This document shows, one piece after another, positions 48,445-57,125 of a DNA stretch of 64,000 nt. The position numbers and the translations under genes were made by a program. The notes beneath the pieces were generated by a model. It had not been told where the DNA came from, made no database searches, and saw only the letters and a program-made list of their open reading frames with translations. The DNA is from Longimycelium tulufanense (lineage in GTDB: Bacteria; Actinomycetota; Actinomycetes; Mycobacteriales; Pseudonocardiaceae). The stretch's first letter is position 1. Each line of letters begins with the position of its first letter. The stretch covers positions 154,982 through 218,981 of the forward strand of contig NZ_BMMK01000002.1 in the NCBI RefSeq assembly GCF_014645795.1, in the 5' to 3' direction.

Positions 48445-49671
48445 TCAGGCATTGCGTAGAACAGCACGAAGCGATTCGGACAGGTCGCCCCGTTCTCCCA
48501 CCACGACACCATCCAGGCCGAGCCACTCCGCCATCGTGCGCAACTCCGCACCCAGCTCGGCGGTGACGCGCCCGAAGTCCACGTCCGGCTCGGCGAACGC
48601 GCCGGGTACCCGCAGCACGCCGGCAGCCCGGTCCGCCTTCAGGTCCACCCGTGCCACCAGCTTTTCGTCCAGCAGGAACGGGAACACGTAGTAGCCGTGT
48701 ACCCGCTTCTCCGCCGGCACGTAGATCTCGATGCGGTAGTGGAAGTCGAACAGCCGCTCGGTGCGGCTTCGCTCCCAGATCAACGGGTCGAACGGGCACA
48801 GTAGGGCCCGGGCGGTCACGCGACGCGGCACCCGCGCCTGGGCATGCCGGTAGGCGAGGTGACGCCAGCCCCGCACCTCGACCGGCTCCAGGACGCCCGC
48901 GTCCACAAGATCGGCCACCGCCTGTCGGCATTGGGTCACACCCAGCCGGTAGTAGTCGCGAAGGTCGGTTTCCGTGGCGATACCCAGTGCCTCGGCCGAG
49001 CGGGACACCAGTTCCCGCGCCGCCTCCGCGGGGTCGGGTTCCTTCGCCGCGAGCACGGGCGGTGGCAGGACCCGTTCCGGCAGGTCGTACAGCCGCTGGA
49101 AGCCCTGGCGCGTGCCGGTGGTCAGCTCGCCGACGGCGAAGAGGAACTCGCACACGGTCTTGGTGTCGGAGCGGTTCCACCAGGTTCCCGGGCCCTGCTT
49201 GGGTCGCGCGCCCAGCGCCCGCTCGAGCGCTCCGGCACCGAGAGGCCCCAGGTCCTTGACCGCCGTCAGCACATCGTCGGTGAGCGTGGGCGAGCGGCGC
49301 AGAACGGCCTGGACCCGCGGCCAGTTCCGGGTGGCGTACTCCCGCATCCGCCACCGCAGCAGTGACCAGTCCTCGGCGGGAAGCAGGCTTGCCTCGTGTG
49401 CCCAGTACTCCACCAACAGTCGGGGCCGGCGGCCGTTCTGCGTCCATGCCGCCTCGTCGAGCAGTTCCGGCGGGTACGCGCCGAGTCGGCTGAAAACGGG
49501 AGCGTAGTGCGCCCGCACCGCAACGTTGACGGAATCGAGTTGGAGGAGCTTGGTCCGGGCGAGCACGCGGTGGAGATGCCGCCGGGTCGGGACACCGGAG
49601 GGGCGGGGATCGGCGAAACCCTGCGCGGTCAGGGCGATCCGGCGGGCAACCGCGGGACTCAGCGTCTGCAC
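48445..49671 (-). CDS. YcaQ/AlkX-type DNA glycosylase (winged-helix, DUF1006)
   Basis: Protein of 408 residues of the HTH_42 family, which includes glycosylases that unhook interstrand crosslinks. LLQLDSVNVAVRAHY carries the Q-x-D motif of the YcaQ branch near residue 45; WTQNGRRPRLLVEYWAHEAS and CPFDPLIWERSRTERLF are also conserved. Substrate inferred from the family. ATG at 49671. Convergent with the DUF4097 gene. Confidence 0.85.
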   Translation of the reverse strand: MQTLSPAVARRIALTAQGFADPRPSGVPTRRHLHRVLARTKLLQLDSVNVAVRAHYAPVFSRLGAYPPELLDEAAWTQNGRRPRLLVEYWAHEASLLPAEDWSLLRWRMREYATRNWPRVQAVLRRSPTLTDDVLTAVKDLGPLGAGALERALGARPKQGPGTWWNRSDTKTVCEFLFAVGELTTGTRQGFQRLYDLPERVLPPPVLAAKEPDPAEAARELVSRSAEALGIATETDLRDYYRLGVTQCRQAVADLVDAGVLEPVEVRGWRHLAYRHAQARVPRRVTARALLCPFDPLIWERSRTERLFDFHYRIEIYVPAEKRVHGYYVFPFLLDEKLVARVDLKADRAAGVLRVPGAFAEPDVDFGRVTAELGAELRTMAEWLGLDGVVVGERGDLSESLRAVLRNA

Positions 49672-50087
49672 AGTTGTGAGATGTTGCCAGCAGGATCCGA
49701 CAGTTCCGGCACGACAAGCGCGGCTACCGCGTTCACCCTGCGGAAAATCCCACCAATCGCTGCCCTATGTGGATCGCGAGTTGGCCGTCGAACGTCGCCT
49801 ATGGAGCACGAGCGGTAGAAGACGGCGGTTGCCTACATATCAACGGCCCCGCGTGAAGTCTTGTTGGGGCACAGGGATCTCCGGGCGAGAAGGTGTCTTT
49901 TCGCGGGTGGGTTGTGGGTTCCTTACCTCGGCGAATGACAGGGATTGGGTCCGTTCGGACCACATCGTTTGACCCTGCCGAATGTGGCGGATGTCACCGC
50001 ACCCTGTTCGCGCCGGTTCTCCGGTGGAGCGGCGCGCCCCCTGCTACCCCTGCTAGCGCGTTCGCTCCCGTCCGTAGGAGCATGCCC
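49672..50087. other. Region between YcaQ-type and protease genes, no gene recognised
   Basis: 416 bp of lower GC than the core genes. Open frames through it have no family resemblance and no ribosome sites. It must contain promoters for the two divergent flanking genes; a TTGACC at about 49969 has no matching -10 box. Confidence 0.35.
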
Positions 50088-50855
50088 ATGCGAGGGATGG
50101 CATCCCTGTTTTCCCGTTTTGCAGTCCTGCTCATCGGGCTCTTCGTGGCCGTGGGCGGGGTACTGGCGACCCCCGCGACAGCGAGTGAGCGAACCGAAGC
50201 CGACCCGTTCATCGTCGGCGGTGGCACCGTCAACGAAAACTTGCCATGGATCTCCGCACTCCACCGCAACGGCAGATTCACCTGTACCAGCACGATTATC
50301 GCCCCGCGGTGGGTGCTCACCGCGGCCCACTGCGTGGGAGGTGGCAGCGGCTACTCGGTGCGTGTCGGGTCGCTGAATCGCAGCAGCGGTGGTCAGGTAG
50401 CCAACGTGTCTCGCGTCATCCGGCACCCCCGCTACGACTGGCCGACCGCGGACATCGCGCTGCTACAGCTCGACCGTAACGTCAACACCACCTACTCCAA
50501 GCTCGCCAACCGTGCCGACCTGCGTGACGGCCAAGCCGTGACGTTGTACGGCTGGGGCTCGGAGAAGGCGGACTGGAGCGGCCCGTTGCCGCAGCTGCTC
50601 AAGTACGCCCGGGGGAACATCACCAAGGTGTCGTGCACGGACGTTTCGGCCAACCCGCGCGTGATCTGCACGCGGACCAACGGAAGCGTGGCTGGCGGCG
50701 ACTCCGGCGGGCCCGCCGTTGTGCGCAACGCCTCCGGCGAAGTCGTTCAGGCCGGTGTGTGCGCGGTCGGGCACCGTCCCGCCGGTAGCGGCTGGGCCGG
50801 CTACACCAATGTCGCGTTGTTCCGCGACTGGATCCGGAGTCACGCGGGCGTGTAA
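50088..50855 (+). CDS. Secreted trypsin-like serine protease
   Basis: Exported S1-family protease of 255 residues. Signal peptide: RFAVLLIGLFVAVGGVLA, then ATPATA-SE. A short propeptide leads to IVGGGTVNE, the usual mature start. The triad is intact: His in TAAHC (about residue 80), Asp in ADIALLQL (about 122) and Ser in GGDSGGP (about 206). ATG at 50088 has AGGAG 7 bases upstream; the ATG at 50082 is too close to it. Contrast with the dead homologue at 28597-30045. Confidence 0.92.
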   Translation: MRGMASLFSRFAVLLIGLFVAVGGVLATPATASERTEADPFIVGGGTVNENLPWISALHRNGRFTCTSTIIAPRWVLTAAHCVGGGSGYSVRVGSLNRSSGGQVANVSRVIRHPRYDWPTADIALLQLDRNVNTTYSKLANRADLRDGQAVTLYGWGSEKADWSGPLPQLLKYARGNITKVSCTDVSANPRVICTRTNGSVAGGDSGGPAVVRNASGEVVQAGVCAVGHRPAGSGWAGYTNVALFRDWIRSHAGV

Positions 50856-50870
50856 GGAAAGCCCGCGGGC

Positions 50871-50916
50871 GTGCGTCGGCCCGCCCGGCCTCCTCCCCCA
50901 GGACGGGCCGGCGCAC
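50871..50916. terminator. Hairpin after the protease gene
   Basis: GTGCGTCGGCCCG (50871-50883) pairs with CGGGCCGGCGCAC (50904-50916), 13 bp with one G-U pair and a 20-base loop. It lies 15 bases after the protease stop and 12 bases after the stop of the opposing small frame. Confidence 0.55.
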
Positions 50917-50928
50917 CGCCGGTTGTCG

Positions 50929-51078
50929 TCAGAACCGTAGGCTCGCCAGGTGTTCCGGCTCCAACACCTCGCTGCGGGACTTACCTTCCGCACCGTCCCG
51001 GAATCGTGCGATCACCTCGGGCTTGGTGACGGCCTTCTGTTCCAACGGTGTTGAGATCGCGTCATGATGGCTGGCCAC
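50929..51078 (-). CDS. Possible small protein (49 residues)
   Basis: Short frame with protein-like composition: DAISTPLEQKAVTKPEVIAR, then EGKSRSEVLEPEHLASLRF. GTG at 51078 (or TTG 51081) has GGGAGAGGG about 18 bases upstream, which is too far for a good ribosome site, and a stop lies 12 codons upstream. It could be a small gene or the end of a degraded one. No family recognised. Confidence 0.35.
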   Translation of the reverse strand: MASHHDAISTPLEQKAVTKPEVIARFRDGAEGKSRSEVLEPEHLASLRF

Positions 51079-51179
51079 CAAGCAGGAACCCGCGCCGGAC
51101 CCTCTCCCTTGTCATCCGCCGACCTTTCGTCGTCCGGTGGTGGTCGCCGGGGGCCGGTTCGGGGCTACCTCGGGCGGAC

Positions 51180-51185
51180 TAGGTT
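51180..51185 (+). promoter_or_regulatory. -10 box (TAGGTT), leaderless promoter of the acetyltransferase
   Basis: TAGGTT ends 6 bases before the ATG at 51192 and directly abuts the alternative GTG at 51186, so it favours 51192. Confidence 0.5.
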
Positions 51186-51191
51186 GTGAGC

Positions 51192-51749
51192 ATGGCCATC
51201 GCCGCCGTGCGTCGCGCCGAGCCCGCGGACGTACCCGAGATCACCCGGATCCAGCTCGTCACGTGGCGGACCGCCTATGCCGAGGTGTTGCCGGCCGAGG
51301 TCCTTGCCGCGATGGACTCCGGCGAGACCGAGCGGGAGTGGCTGCGGGCCGTGCGCGAGGGGCCGGCCCGCGTGTTCGTGGCCACCGAGGGTGACCGGCT
51401 GGTCGGCTTCTGTGCGGCCGGCCCGGCGCCGGCGGCCGAGCTGGCGGACGCCGAGGGAGCGGTGCCCGCGGATGCCGACACCACGATCCTGGTCAGCGCC
51501 CTGCTCGTGGAACCGCGCTGGGGGCGGCGGGGGCACGGCGGGCGTCTGCTGGCCACCGCCGTGGCGTCGTTCCGCTTCGAGGGAGCGACGCGTGGCGTGA
51601 CCTGGGTTCCGGAAGCGGACGATGCGTCGCTGGCCTTCTACCACTCGGTGCGCTGGGAGCCCGACGGAACGGTGCGCACCCTGGACGCCGGTGGTCGGCT
51701 CATACGCGAGCGCCGGTTGAGTGGCGATCTCGAGTTAACGCTGTGTTGA
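51192..51749 (+). CDS. GNAT-family N-acetyltransferase
   Basis: Acetyltransferase of 185 residues. AVRRAEPADVPEITRIQLVTW opens the domain, VFVATEGDRLVGFCAAGP is the central strand pair, and RWGRRGHGGRLLATAV is the acetyl-CoA loop (about residue 115). YHSVRWEPDGTVRTLD is the conserved end. Substrate unknown. Start 51192 was chosen by spacing from the -10 box; 51186 (GTG) is the alternative. Confidence 0.85.
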   Translation: MAIAAVRRAEPADVPEITRIQLVTWRTAYAEVLPAEVLAAMDSGETEREWLRAVREGPARVFVATEGDRLVGFCAAGPAPAAELADAEGAVPADADTTILVSALLVEPRWGRRGHGGRLLATAVASFRFEGATRGVTWVPEADDASLAFYHSVRWEPDGTVRTLDAGGRLIRERRLSGDLELTLC

Positions 51750-52099
51750 GCGGACGATGATCGGCGGCCTCGGACCGCACCAGCTCGGCTCGGTAGGCGT
51801 GAACCGGAATACCAGACCATGAACGAACGAATTCGCAGCTCGGGTCGCCCAGTGGCAGTGACGTTACTGTCCGCGTTGCCTTTCAAAAGATCTGTACCGA
51901 GTTTGTCGGAGAGACAGTGTCCTCAACAGCACAATGACCGGCACACGCCCCCGCCTGCTCAGTCCGAGCCAACGCATCTGTCTCGATGGCACGGCTATGC
52001 GTCGCCAGAAGTTCCGGTAGTGAACCTGGTGCACACCTCCACGACACCGTGTCCTGCTAGCCTCGGCGCGGGCAACCCAACCGATGAGGGGGCACGCCG
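51750..52099. other. Intergenic region before the VTT-like gene
   Basis: 350 bp without a supportable gene. A TAGCCT at 52058-52063 may be the -10 of the next gene with a leader of about 30 bases containing its GAGGGGG ribosome site. Base composition is mixed. Confidence 0.35.
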
Positions 52100-52585
52100 G
52101 TGTCGCTGTGGGTGTGGCTCACCCTGGGCACATTCGGGGTGGCGGTGGCGTCCGCGCTGCTCCCGGTCATCAGCATGGAGCTGTTCCTACTCGGGGTTGT
52201 GCTCAAGGAGCCGGGGCTGCCGTGGTGGCTGCTCGGCCTGGTGATCGCCGTCGGCCAGATCGGCGGCAAGCTGCTGTACTTCTACGCCGGCCGGGGCCAT
52301 CTCCGGTTACCCGCGATACTGCGCCGAAAGTCCCGGTCTCCGGGACGATGGAGCGCGCGGCTGGAACGCTTCCGCGAGGAATGCCACCGTCGGCCCCTGC
52401 TGACCGCCGTAGTTTTGTTGATCAGCGCGGTGGCGAGTCTGCCGCCCTTCGCGGCCACCTCCATCATGGCGGGTATCGCCCACGTTCCCGCGAGCACGTT
52501 CGTGGTCACCGGATTCGTTGGTCGTTTCGCACGATTCGCCGCTCTCGCCGCGGCTCCCGCGCTCTGCCTCGACCTCTTCGCCTGA
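52100..52585 (+). CDS. Small VTT/DedA-like membrane protein
   Basis: Membrane protein of 161 residues with about four hydrophobic segments. ISMELFLLGVVL, AVGQIGGKLLYFYAGR and ATSIMAGIAHVPASTFVV recall the VTT (DedA/SNARE-associated) fold, which moves lipids across membranes. The match is by pattern only, and the protein is shorter than typical DedA proteins. GTG at 52100 follows GAGGGGG at 7 bases. Confidence 0.68.
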   Translation: MSLWVWLTLGTFGVAVASALLPVISMELFLLGVVLKEPGLPWWLLGLVIAVGQIGGKLLYFYAGRGHLRLPAILRRKSRSPGRWSARLERFREECHRRPLLTAVVLLISAVASLPPFAATSIMAGIAHVPASTFVVTGFVGRFARFAALAAAPALCLDLFA

Positions 52586-52906
52586 TCACTGCGTCGCACC
52601 GTTCACGTTCGTCGCCCTCCGTCAGGCCCGTAGCACCGTTCTGAGGAACTGCGCTCATTGGCTCGTACCTCCGTCACCAGGAATCTGGTGTGTAGAGCTG
52701 AATTCGCGCCCCTCACGGCACCCGGCCCCGCGTGCGGGCACCGACCGCCGGCGCGCCCGGTCCTCGCCGTGCTCGTGCTACCGCAAACGGGCCCTCCGTG
52801 CAGGTCATACTCGCTGGGGACCGCCCCGAAACGAGTGGCAGAAATGCCACTCTTCGATGGAATCTGGCCAACAGCGTTGTTCTGGTGAACGCGGTCGTGT
52901 TGGTGT
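52586..52906. other. Convergent region between the VTT-like and TetR genes
   Basis: 321 bp. No gene is supported. It contains the hairpin described at 52833-52852. The remaining sequence has lower GC than the core genes, and open frames across it are unrecognisable. Confidence 0.4.
52833..52852. terminator. Hairpin with GAAA tetraloop
   Basis: GAGTGGCA-GAAA-TGCCACTC is a perfect 8-bp stem with a stable GNRA loop, 55 bases past the TetR stop. It may end either converging transcript. No T tract. Confidence 0.45.
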
Positions 52907-53509
52907 TCAGCGTGCTCGGAAAAGGTGGTTGCCGGTGGTGAGGATGCCGGTGAGTGCATCTGCGCAGAGGTCACGGATAGCCGTGGCGTCGAGGGTGGGG
53001 TTGTCGAGCCAGTCCAGGCAGGTGGCGACGACGAAGGCGATCCAGCCGTGGATGGCGAGGCGGAGCCGTTCAGAAGGGCTCTCGCCGTAGGTGAGTGCCG
53101 TGAGCAGCCGTTGTTCCTGTTGGCGAAGGTTGTTGTCGATGATGGTACGTACCTGGGCGTCCGTGCTGGCGGTGCCGCGGTAGATGGCGCGGTAGCCGTG
53201 GGGGTGGTTGGCGACATAGTCGAGGTAGCCGTCGAGGGCGGCACGGAGTTGCTCGGGCGGTGGTAGGTCGGGGTCGGGTTCGGTTGCGGCGAGCAGGGCA
53301 GCTGCTTCGTGTTCGACGATGGCGCGCAGGAAGTCGCGTTTGCTGCCGAAGTAGTGGTAGAGCAGGCCACGGGAGACGCCGGCGCGAGCGGCGACGTGGT
53401 CGATCCACACTTCGTCGTAGGGCTGGCTGGCGAACAGTTCGCAGCCGACCTCGAGGAGCTGGTGACGGCGGGCGGAGACGTCCATCCGCCGAAAGGCCTT
53501 GTTTGACAT
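52907..53509 (-). CDS. TetR-family regulator
   Basis: Repressor of 200 residues. The helix-turn-helix is DHVAARAGVSRGLLYHYFGS near residue 40; the C-terminal ligand domain is helical. The ATG at 53509 starts MSNKAFRRMDVSARRHQLLE; the ATG at 53485 is an alternative. Divergent from the FAH/hydrolase/MBL operon with 79 bp between starts and an inverted repeat, so it very probably controls that operon and itself. The ligand is presumably a substrate of the operon (inference). Confidence 0.9.
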   Translation of the reverse strand: MSNKAFRRMDVSARRHQLLEVGCELFASQPYDEVWIDHVAARAGVSRGLLYHYFGSKRDFLRAIVEHEAAALLAATEPDPDLPPPEQLRAALDGYLDYVANHPHGYRAIYRGTASTDAQVRTIIDNNLRQQEQRLLTALTYGESPSERLRLAIHGWIAFVVATCLDWLDNPTLDATAIRDLCADALTGILTTGNHLFRAR

Positions 53510-53518
53510 CAGTTCAAC

Positions 53519-53542
53519 TGTATACTGGGTGCTTATTATACA
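53519..53542. promoter_or_regulatory. TetR operator candidate with overlapping -10 boxes
   Basis: TGTATA-N12-TATACA is an inverted repeat. Overlapping it are a TATAAT on the minus strand (53540-53535), a good -10 for the regulator, and a TATACT on the plus strand (53521-53526). A direct repeat TTCAAC flanks it (53513-53518 and 53547-53552). Confidence 0.65.
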
Positions 53543-53588
53543 CGGATTCAACAAGCCTGGTGACGGCTTGGCGAAGGAGTTGGCACGT

Positions 53589-54608
53589 GTGCGGCTGGTG
53601 ACTTTCGAGAGGGGGGCCGGTCCGGTCGGTTTCGGCGCGGTCGTCGGCGATGTGGTCGTGGATTTCGCCGACGCGGCTCGCGCGCGCACTGGCGCGGTCC
53701 CGCCGCGACTCGCGAGTGTTGATGCTTACCTGCGGGGCCTGCCCGCGAGCCTGGAAGAGGCGCACCAGCTGCTCGCCGGTGTGGTGGAGGCAGACGGCCG
53801 GAGGGTGGAGTCGGTCCGCTTGTTGCCGCCGGTGCCGCGACCGGCCGCGTTGCTGGACTGCACGTTGACGCCTCGGCACGTGGCCAACTCGACGGCGACG
53901 TTGCTGCGCCGGTCGTTGCCCTCCGGCGTCGGGCGGGTCGCCGGGTGGGTGGCGAAGCCGGTGTTGGGGCGTCGGCCACGCGGGGTCCGCTACTACAAGG
54001 GCAACCACAACGCGATGATCGGCGACCACGACACGATCGGCTGGCCTGCGTACACGGCGTACCTGGACATCGAGCCCGAGCTGGCGGTGGTCACGGGGGC
54101 GGTGCCGTGCGGGGCGACCCGAGCGCAGGCGGTCGAGCGGCTGGCGGGTTACCTGATCTTCAACGATGCGTCAGCGCGCGATGTGCAACTGCCGGAGATG
54201 TTCTTCACCGGACCGGCGTCGTCGAAGGACTTCGACGACAGCAACGGATTGGGGCCTTACCTGGTCACGCCGGACGATGTCGCCGACCCGCTCGCGCTGG
54301 ATGTCACCGTCGGGATCAGCGACCGCGGTACGTGGGTGGGGACGACGGCTGACTACGCGATGCACCCAATCGACGCCGTGGTGGCCATCGCGTCCCGGCG
54401 CAGCCTCGCGGCGGGCACGGTGATCGGGATGGGGACCATCCCGGACTGCTGCGGCCTCGACCGCGACGAGTGGCTCCGCCCCAACGACCAGATCACGATC
54501 ACCTTCGACGGCCTCGGCACTCTGCATCAGCGTGTGGGAACGCCGACCACACCACCGGGCACGCGATGGCAGCGACGGAGCGACCTCGCACCGGCCCCGA
54601 GGGGGTGA
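53589..54608 (+). CDS. Fumarylacetoacetate hydrolase-family protein
   Basis: Protein of 339 residues of the FAH superfamily, which cleave or hydrate oxo-acids in aromatic and related catabolism. Metal-binding acidic residues are in YLDIEPELAVVTG (E-x-E) and GYLIFNDASARDVQ; RYYKGNHNAMIGD and SSKDFDDSNGLGPYLVT are typical. Substrate unknown. GTG at 53589 has AAGGAG 9 bases upstream. First gene of the operon opposite the TetR gene; the next gene starts 4 bp after its stop. Confidence 0.88.
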   Translation: MRLVTFERGAGPVGFGAVVGDVVVDFADAARARTGAVPPRLASVDAYLRGLPASLEEAHQLLAGVVEADGRRVESVRLLPPVPRPAALLDCTLTPRHVANSTATLLRRSLPSGVGRVAGWVAKPVLGRRPRGVRYYKGNHNAMIGDHDTIGWPAYTAYLDIEPELAVVTGAVPCGATRAQAVERLAGYLIFNDASARDVQLPEMFFTGPASSKDFDDSNGLGPYLVTPDDVADPLALDVTVGISDRGTWVGTTADYAMHPIDAVVAIASRRSLAAGTVIGMGTIPDCCGLDRDEWLRPNDQITITFDGLGTLHQRVGTPTTPPGTRWQRRSDLAPAPRG

Positions 54609-54612
54609 CCCG

Positions 54613-55983
54613 ATGACCACCGGATCGATGACGTTGGCGCGGCGGTTGTTCCTCAGCGGCTGCATGCTCACCAAGACGACCGAGTTCGCCGCGCGCCGCC
54701 TGGGGGCGGGCTTCTTCCTGCCGGCCCTGTTCGTCCTGCGGTACGCGAACATGGGTGGCATCGACCCCGACCTGTTCGCAGGCCAGCTCGCCCAGGCCCG
54801 GTCCTTCACCGACGACCGGTGGTGCGCCTACTGGGACGAGATCGCTGCCACCCAGGTGGCCGCCGCTGACCGGGCACTGCGGGAACTGGCGGATCCGTCC
54901 GCACCCACCGTGCGTGGCCTGCTCGACGCCGACGACCAGGCCACGGTCACCGCACTGGGCGCGTTGCTCGCCCCGGCCTCCCCGATCCTCGCCGACCACG
55001 GGCCACAGGCCACCACGGACGCCATCGAGCGGATCGCCCGAGAGAAGGCCGACGGAGGGAGGGCCGCCACCGAGAGGCTGGCCGCCACCGCGAAGGCGGT
55101 GGACGCACTGGTCAAGGCGATCACCTACTTCCAGGTCAGCGCCTTTCCCGGTGGCTCGCCAGCCCGGATGCGCGCCTACACCACCTCGCGACGGCTGTTC
55201 GGCCTGCTCGCCGCATCTCTCACCCCGGGGCTGAGCGGGAGCATCGAACGAATCGCTGTTCCAGTCGACGGCGACATCGTCCAGGGCTACGCGGCGTTCC
55301 CGGCCGGCACACGGCAATGCCCGGTCGTGCTGGCGACCAACGGGCTGGAGGGAACCGCGCAGGAACTTCTCATCCCGCTGCTCAAGTACCGTGACACCGG
55401 CATGGGCATCGTCGCCATGGAAAGGCCCGGCACGTATGCCTACCGGCGGCCAATGTCCGCCACCTCCGAGCGGATTTACCACCAGGTGATCGAGCACCTC
55501 GCCGGCCATCCCCGTGTCGACGCCGAGCGGATCGGCATGGTTGGGGTCAGCTTCGGCGGGTACTGGTCGGCCCGCATGGCCGCCACAAACCCTCGGTTGC
55601 GGTGTGCCGTCGCCTGCGGCGCCCCTACCCACCGCACCTTCCAACCCGCCGGATCGGTCGGGATCCCCGAGATCATCGTCCAGGCGTTGCACACCACCAC
55701 CGGCGCCACCAACCTTCTCAGCCTCGCCCGCAAGCTGCGCACCCTGTCGTTGCGTGGCTTGTATGAGCGCATCACCATCCCGCTGCTGGTCATCAACGGC
55801 GACCACGACACCCTCGTCAGCACCCACGACTCGGTCGAGCTCGCCCAGCAGGCGCCCGCGGCGATCCTGCGGCTCTACCCCGACGACGATCACTGCGCCA
55901 TGGGCCACTACAACGAATGGTTGGACCGCTGCCAGACATGGCTGCAGGACCACCTCACCGCCGATGCTACGGAGCAGCCATGA
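54613..55983 (+). CDS. Alpha/beta-hydrolase (FrsA/esterase-like)
   Basis: Protein of 456 residues. The N-terminal 200 residues are helical and unassigned; the C-terminal hydrolase has the nucleophile elbow GVSFGGYWS, Asp in INGDHDTLVS and His in DDDHCAMGH, a complete triad. Resembles DUF1100/FrsA-type esterases. Substrate unknown. ATG at 54613 follows GGGGGTG. The stop overlaps the MBL-fold start as ATGA. Part of the TetR-linked operon. Confidence 0.85.
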   Translation: MTTGSMTLARRLFLSGCMLTKTTEFAARRLGAGFFLPALFVLRYANMGGIDPDLFAGQLAQARSFTDDRWCAYWDEIAATQVAAADRALRELADPSAPTVRGLLDADDQATVTALGALLAPASPILADHGPQATTDAIERIAREKADGGRAATERLAATAKAVDALVKAITYFQVSAFPGGSPARMRAYTTSRRLFGLLAASLTPGLSGSIERIAVPVDGDIVQGYAAFPAGTRQCPVVLATNGLEGTAQELLIPLLKYRDTGMGIVAMERPGTYAYRRPMSATSERIYHQVIEHLAGHPRVDAERIGMVGVSFGGYWSARMAATNPRLRCAVACGAPTHRTFQPAGSVGIPEIIVQALHTTTGATNLLSLARKLRTLSLRGLYERITIPLLVINGDHDTLVSTHDSVELAQQAPAAILRLYPDDDHCAMGHYNEWLDRCQTWLQDHLTADATEQP

Positions 55984-56924
55984 GCGCGGAAACCACGCAG
56001 ATTGCCCGCACCTTCGCCGCCGCGCTCCCGGCGACCGTGACCGGATCGTTCCGGCCGCGCCAACCCAGCGCGGCCGAACTGGCCGCGATCACCTCCGTCG
56101 CCTCGCCGCCGGCAACGGGAGGCGTCCGCGTCCACGCGATCACCCAGAACGCCTGGGCCGCGCCCACCGCGGGCGTCGCCGAAGGCACCTTACGGCCGCT
56201 ACGGACCCGCCTGACCGTCGGCGCCTTCCTCGTCGAGCACCCCAGCGGCCCGTTCCTGGTCGACGCGGGCGTCTGCGCCGACGTCCGCACCCGTCACCTG
56301 ACCGACATGCATCCCCTACTCCGCCCCATCCTCACCGGAAGCCCACCCCGTGTCGGCCTTGCCAACGCCATCCGCGACACCGGGTTCGACCCCGCCGAAC
56401 TGCAATTCGTCCTGCTCACCCACGTGCACTGGGACCACCTGTCCGGACTGGCCGAGCTACCCGGCACTCCCGTCAAGCTTTCCGAAGCAGAACTTCACTA
56501 CGCCCGCGACACCGGAACGTTCCGACCGTGCGTACTGCCCTCCACCCTGAAAGATGTCCGGTTCCAGCCAGTGCCGCTGGACGGCCCACCAGCACTCACC
56601 TTCCGTGCCAGCCACGACCTGTTCGACGACGGCACCGTCCTCCTCTGTGACCTACCCGGACACACCCCCGGCCACGCCGGCGTGCTGCTCACCCTGCACT
56701 CCGGGCGCCGCGTACTACTGGCCGGTGACGCCGTCTGGCACACCACCCAGATCAGCCACGCCCGCCAGCGGCCGGTCGTCCTCTCCCGAATCGTCGACAC
56801 CGACCCGGACACCGCCTACAACACGGTCCTCCGGCTACACCGGCTACCCGGCGACATCACCGTCCTACCCGCCCACGACCTGACCACCATCGAAGGAGCC
56901 TTCGCCCACGGCCCGCTCACGTAG
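55980..56924 (+). CDS. Metallo-beta-lactamase-fold hydrolase
   Basis: MBL-fold enzyme of 314 residues. The zinc motif THVHWDHLSGL is intact near residue 155, with further metal ligands in DLPGHTPGHAGV and AGDAVWH. The pattern is similar to lactonase-type members such as quorum-quenching enzymes, but the substrate is open. The start overlaps the hydrolase stop as ATGA. Last gene of the TetR-linked operon. Confidence 0.87.
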   Translation: MSAETTQIARTFAAALPATVTGSFRPRQPSAAELAAITSVASPPATGGVRVHAITQNAWAAPTAGVAEGTLRPLRTRLTVGAFLVEHPSGPFLVDAGVCADVRTRHLTDMHPLLRPILTGSPPRVGLANAIRDTGFDPAELQFVLLTHVHWDHLSGLAELPGTPVKLSEAELHYARDTGTFRPCVLPSTLKDVRFQPVPLDGPPALTFRASHDLFDDGTVLLCDLPGHTPGHAGVLLTLHSGRRVLLAGDAVWHTTQISHARQRPVVLSRIVDTDPDTAYNTVLRLHRLPGDITVLPAHDLTTIEGAFAHGPLT

Positions 56925-57014
56925 AAGATCACTCAGGATCTTGTCCCGGGCCGGGCACGGGCGAGGCCGAAACTGTTGTCATGGCGGGCTGGCACGCTCG
57001 ATCCCGCCCCAGGA

Positions 57015-57125
57015 CACTGGATCGGCAACGCCACCTTCGCCGACCTCGTTGTCGTCTGGGCACGAGACGAGGAAGACAACCAGATCAAGGCGTTCGTGGT
57101 CGAGAAGGGCACGCCCGGGTTCACG
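57015..57125 (+). pseudogene. Internal fragment of an acyl-CoA dehydrogenase gene
   Basis: Translation gives HWIGNATFADLVVVWARDEE and FVVEKGTPGFT, the middle-domain segment of acyl-CoA (glutaryl-CoA-type) dehydrogenases, about 37 of some 390 residues. Neither the upstream nor the downstream part of such a gene is present. The fragment ends at the stop codon of the opposite-strand questin-oxidase gene, which marks a rearrangement junction. The match is from recognition of the family sequence, not a search. Confidence 0.7.

Noticed and set aside
52603-53370. Minus-strand open frame of 255 codons overlapping the TetR gene
   Set aside because: Different frame from the helix-turn-helix protein; Ser/Thr/Pro-rich noise.
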